From contig OY720346.1 of assembly GCA_963082975.1 (NCBI GenBank), positions 24,236,720 through 24,300,719 of the forward strand: 64,000 nucleotides of DNA. The letters are read 5' to 3'. Made by a program: the position numbers and the translations under genes. Shown here in pieces: positions 59,601 to 64,000 of the stretch (within the stretch, counting starts at the first letter, position 1; every line of letters begins with the position of its first letter). The DNA comes from Labia minor (Eukaryota; Arthropoda; Insecta; Dermaptera; Spongiphoridae). The notes beneath the pieces are model-generated. The model was not told where the DNA came from. It worked only from the letters and a program-made list of their open reading frames with translations, and ran no database searches.

Positions 59601-60214
59601 ACTATCTCGTAAGAGATAGTATTGCGATCACGAAAATTTTCGATGTTGAGATTTTGATGTTTTAATACGTTTTGAAGGTTCCTGAATCATTTTCACTAAG
59701 GTTGAGAAAAATGTTTGTATGTGTGTGTGTGTATGTGTGTGTGTGTATGTATGTAACCAAGATTACGCAAAAACGGTTTGAGCTAGAATCATGAAATTTG
59801 GTATACAGCCATTATTCAAAATTCATAGTTTTCTATCAACTTTTGAGAAATGTAGCTCAACCGGAAGAGGGTCATTACCTACAACGTTTTGATTTTTTTC
59901 CTCTAAAGTGACCGTAAAAATAAAGATATATGTTTGATAATTTTTCACCTGATTAATAATTGTATAAAACTCCTATATATAGAAATTCAGCTTGATTGAA
60001 TCGCTGAAAGTACCAGAATTAATTTTTTAACACTGCAAATCTCACGCGTCAACACGTGACGGGGTGCCATCAACAAAGAGCCAAACATGCGCTGGTTTAA
60101 TATTTATTATTTATAATTTATAATTAATTAAATTTAATTTAAATATAATATATTATGTTATTTAATCCAATTCAAATTGCGAGATAGTCGAGTGGAGACA
60201 CTCCAGCTAATTTT
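59601..60214 (+). mobile_element. Helentron-like (HINE) family 2, complete copy b
   Basis: The 5' end folds as ACTATCTC-GTAA-GAGATAGT (59601-59620). The matching GAGATAGT lies at 60181-60188, followed by the hairpin TGGAG-ACA-CTCCA (60193-60205) and AGCTAATTTTA. A GT/GTAT microsatellite sits at 59715-59755. Reference copy for this family here. Confidence 0.75.
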
Positions 60215-61355
60215 ATTTTAATTAAAAATAAATTAAAATTAAAGAAAAGTAAGTTAAATTAAATTTTAGTTTAATTTAACAGTTCCTAATAATAATCATA
60301 TTCAAAATTACAATTAAATCACTTTCAAATTTATATAGAATGCTAGAAAGGGAAATATAAATTACATATTGTATTTACTTGTAAGCTAAAAATATATTTT
60401 TTTAATCTTTGCAGGCATGTTTAATATATTTATACATAATTTTAATATATTTTTCTAATTAAATACATAATATAATATATAAAATAAATTATCATTCTGG
60501 TTTAATATGTTTGTAATATTTGTGAGGGTTTAAATAAAATGAAACACCCGAACATTACTTATATTATATATTTTGCAATAATTTCTAATATTATTTATTA
60601 TATCTCTTTAATTATTATTTATTTAATATGTATTTTTTAATGTGTGTGATTACTTACACACTATTAATTTTATAATTATACATAATTATAATGCTGCACT
60701 CTAATGTTTATTTTTGATATTATTTTATTTTAAATTAAAATAATATTATATGTATTTTTTAATTCAAAATAGGTGTAATTCATGACCAACCTCTTTCAAC
60801 AAACAAATAACTATTTACACTATATTTGCTGTTATTAGTATAAATCAAGGCCAATCAATCAATGAAATAAAATATAATAAAATAATTTAATTTAATATGT
60901 AATAAAAAAGTACTAATTGATAAGGCATAAATTATTCTATCAATATAATGAATGCTATTAAAGTATATCTTTATGATTAGTTAAAACATTAGTACTCCAA
61001 TTAAAAATCAAACTAATAAATATTATACTAAATTCAATATTTATTTTCTTTAATCAAAGAGTATATTTTATTATCATTTTTATTATATATAATTATAATT
61101 ATTATCAATATTGTGAATTTAAATTAGATGAATAATTATTTGAATAAATTATTAAATATGATAATAAATAATACAATTTTAGTATAATTTATTTTTTTTA
61201 ACTGATATAAAGGGCATTAAATAAAGTATAAAATTTTGTAAATAAATATGAATGTATGTTTGTAGAATTAAAATAAAGTTCTGTCTAATAGTTTTCTTAA
61301 AAATAGTCATTTGAATAGGAAGGTAGTAGAAAGCTGACAAAAATATTTGTTTCTA
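60215..61355. other. AT-rich intergenic DNA
   Basis: No recognisable gene or repeat; many TTA/TAA runs. Confidence 0.55.
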
Positions 61356-61359
61356 TTCA

Positions 61360-61710
61360 CATGTTAATATTTAGATCACCTTTTATAGTATGCAGATGGA
61401 CGTATCATTTATTACTCCCAACACATAATCCCGGTCAAAATTTTGCTAGTTGGCTTTGGTTTTTTGATGGCATCTGGCATCATCTCAGGGCACGCGCGCC
61501 CTGGGGGGCAGGTGTTGGAACCTCTCCCCTAAGTAGTGCTTTTCAATAAAGGGGATCCAAAACCCCACCTGGTTCAAATCCACTACAAGATTTTTATTCT
61601 GGATCTTTTGTCACTGGTACTGAGCTTCACCTGACTGGGGCACAAAAAGTCCCGGGGAGGGCAAAATGGATAAAAATGCCAAGTTGCCATTTTTTAAAAC
61701 GATATAAAAA
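61360..61710. other. GC-richer island with three Snail-type E-boxes
   Basis: CAGGTG (61509-61514), CACCTG (61566-61571) and CACCTG (61628-61633) lie within 125 bp. Just before them is AGGGCACGCGCGCCCT (61487-61502), an imperfect palindrome like the one at 58089. GGGGATCCAAAACCCC (61553-61568) is another inverted pair. No coding frame of interest. Confidence 0.4.
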
Positions 61711-62119
61711 TTTTATATTTTTACCCTGTACTATAAAAAGTGGATGGCGGTTTTATTGATGGCCTAAAAGAGTAACAATTATTTAACTTCACCCATTGAA
61801 AGGTATCCTTAATACATTTCTGGCATTTATTATTATAATAAATGGTATATATTATATCTACTATTTTTTTAGTTATAAATATGATACTTAAACTTAACAG
61901 GTAGATGTACCTGGAAAAAACCTAAGAAATATCACCTTTCTTTTAAATGATCATCTCTTCTCTATAAATAAAATTCCATGAATTAAATTCTATTGAAATA
62001 ATTTTGAAATTTTGAAATCTATAAAAAAAAAATATCTGTTGAATCTATTCTTAAATTATCTTATTAATTGAATGTTGAATTCAAATAATATTTATATAAT
62101 ACTTGTATACACAATTTTT
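61711..62119. other. AT-rich spacer
   Basis: Nothing recognised. Confidence 0.5.
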
Positions 62120-62485
62120 ACTTTCCCGCATACTTCGTATAAGGGAAGTATTGCAATCGTCAAAAATTTCGACTTCGAGATTTCGATAGATCTTGACGTT
62201 GTAGACCTCCCTGAGTCGGAAAATACCATTTTTCGAATTATGTCTGTGTGTATATGTATAGATGTATGGATGTATGTAATGATTGTCAGTGAGCGAATTT
62301 ACTCAGAAACTAATCAAGCTAGGACTTCGAAATTTGGTACACCGATATTATTCACAGTTTGTAGATTTCAATCAAAATTTCGTCAAAATCGGTTAACCGG
62401 AAGTGGTACTTTACCTACACTGGTTGCGTTTACCTTTCAAGTAAAGTACCAGTTTGCTTCGAGATATTTAATTCATATTTTTTAG
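62120..62485 (+). mobile_element. Helentron-like (HINE) family 3, truncated copy b
   Basis: Starts ACTTTCCCGCATACTTCG and is collinear with the inverse of 55540-55921 (GTAT microsatellite near 62245-62275, CGTCAAAATCGGTTAACCGG). It ends after the CGAGATATTTA segment; the second subterminal repeat and hairpin are missing. A 137-codon frame across it is just repeat sequence, not a gene. Confidence 0.7.
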
Positions 62486-62489
62486 ATTA

Positions 62490-63295
62490 AACAAACTTGT
62501 TCCAAAATTTTATCTCTCTTACATTAGTTAATCTTGGTGATGTTTGAAAATATTTCTGATTGTTTTATTCAATCTTCCGTTGATCAAGTTTCTATTGAAT
62601 ATATTTATGAAACAATATCAAATGTTTAATTGCAGTATTACAAATAAATATTATAAGAATTATGGAGATATTTTTCTAAATAAAGTACATGCCTATTTTG
62701 TGTTAAATGGGTGACTATAATATATATATTATGTATAAAACTTATGTGTAAACTTTTTAATATGAAGTGTTGATAGAGAGTGACAATGCAGTGAATACAA
62801 AATCCAGGATGTAGTACATTTAATATGGTATTTGTTAACGAGACGGGTCACCTCCCAGATTTTGATGAAACTTCGTCAGTTAATTCCTTGATTAATTCTA
62901 AGAAACTTTTCTTTAGGCAATATAGGGGCAAACCTCTAGTTTTCAGAATAAATAAAGATTTTTTAAGTTTCACAGATTAACTGGTTATGAACGTTGAATT
63001 GTGCAGCCATTGATTAATGTTTTATTGACTAATTCACTAATTATTCACTTATTCACTCATTTTCGGTTTTTTCGATGGGATATAGAAAAATTATTTAATC
63101 AATTATTTTTTTTATTTTTCTATTATATATCCAAACCGGATCGAAAAAAAAAACCAGAAAATTATGGAGCCCTCTGATGTTCAAATAGATAAAACATGGT
63201 AGCTAAATAGAATACCAATGGATTTATATCCAAACTTTGATAATTTTTATCTCGAAAACTAAATTTTTCTACTTTAGCTAACTAACATTAAAATA
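62490..63295. other. AT-rich DNA with a repeat-like fragment
   Basis: At 62838-62905, GACGGGTCACCTCCCAGATT and TTGATGAAACTTCGTC resemble the TGAAACTT cassette seen in the Helitrons and HINEs here, so a further unclassified repeat may be present. No gene. Confidence 0.35.
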
Positions 63296-63296
63296 A

Positions 63297-63730
63297 AATT
63301 AGCTGGAGTGTCTCCACCCGACTATCTCGCAAATTTGAATTGGATTAATTAACACAAATATTATATTTAAATGAAATTTAATTAATTATAAATTATAAAC
63401 TAAAATTAATAAATAATATTTATTAAACCAGCGCATGTTTGGCTCTTTGTTGATGGCACCACGTCACGTGTTGGCGGGTGATTTGCGGTCACTTTAGAGG
63501 AAAAAAAATCAAGACGTTGTAGGTATAATGACCCTCTTCCGGTTGAGCTATATTTCTCAAAACTACAAATTTTGATTAATGCCCGTATACCAAATTTCAT
63601 GATTCTAGCTCAAACCTTTTTTACGTAATCTTGTCTACATACATACACACGCACACTCATATATACACTCACACATACAGATAGACATTTTTCTCAACCT
63701 GATCGCAATACTATTTCAGACGAGATAGTA
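63297..63730 (-). mobile_element. Helentron-like (HINE) family 2, shortened copy c
   Basis: Begins with AATTAGCTGGAGTGTCTCCA and GACTATCTCGCA, and ends GATCGCAATACTATTTCAGA and CGAGATAGTA. Compared with copy b, it lacks a central block around the CAAGCTGAAATTTT segment. Both ends are preserved. Confidence 0.75.
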
Positions 63731-64000
63731 AAAATAAAGAAAAAAATGTTTATATATATAGGAATCTAAAAATACTATTATATTATAAAAATATGAATTA
63801 TTCTCATATAAATATAAACTTTTGACATATAATTACCATTCTTGAATTTCAATGGATGTATAGAGTTGTTAATTTCCTAACATCAATGACATAGTCGAAG
63901 ATAACAATTTTATATAAGATAGTATTAAATTGAATACAATATAGCTTAATATAATTTAATTTCTTATAAATATAATACATATATATAATAATTATTCAAG
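63731..64000. other. AT-rich DNA to the window edge
   Basis: Nothing recognised. Confidence 0.5.

Noticed and set aside
62072-62485. 137-codon plus-strand frame
   Set aside because: Lies within the truncated family 3 Helentron-like copy and has its relatives only in other copies of that repeat.

Overview
The window is AT-rich (roughly three quarters A+T by eye) arthropod, most likely insect, nuclear DNA. One gene is certain: a two-exon, minus-strand zinc-finger gene of the Snail/Escargot/Worniu family (43915-45679), closest in its fingers to Escargot. The rest is a large non-coding neighbourhood with many transposon remnants and a series of short GC-richer islands that look like regulatory elements or isolated exons. 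The arthropod call rests on the motif [12 protein letters not shown], paired PQDLS CtBP sites, and the mix of mariner, Helitron, Helentron-like, piggyBac-like and Tigger-like repeats. I cannot place the species.

Layout. 1-17 kb: AT-rich spacer with a piggyBac-like MITE (3.1 kb), three copies of an unclassified module family, two of them nearly complete with long palindromic ends (4.5-5.1, 7.3-7.6, 8.65-10.07 kb), a decayed Tigger/pogo transposon (10.2-11.8 kb) and a short Helitron (16.0-17.1 kb). 18-26 kb: a Helentron-like element and GC-richer islands at 18.0, 21.8, 24.8 and 25.8 kb. 26.6-29.6 kb: a 3 kb Helitron carrying a 150 bp perfect TCTG array and a nested broken LINE. 30.9-35.5 kb: an island, two more Helentron-like copies, a hAT remnant and the 3' half of a mariner. 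37.8-42.1 kb: islands, one containing a plausible spliced coding tail, another a CTCF-like site. 43.9-46.4 kb: the esg-like gene with TATA box, CCAAT motifs, Snail-type E-boxes, a GA repeat and a GC-rich upstream block. 46.6-64 kb: Helentron-like copies of two sister families, and islands at 48.0, 49.0, 50.2, 52, 54, 56.4, 58.0, 59.1 and 61.4 kb, several with GATA and CAGGTG motifs.

How it fits together. A lone developmental repressor gene in a repeat-laden, otherwise gene-poor interval punctuated by GC-richer islands is what one expects of a regulatory domain around a Snail-family gene. Recurrent CAGGTG sites, including one in the gene's own promoter, fit autoregulation, and the GATA cluster at 56-59 kb would fit gut or blood expression; both are inference. 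The most novel-looking items are the module-plus-palindrome family, the architecture shared by three Helentron-like families, and a common short cassette near one end of otherwise unrelated repeats.
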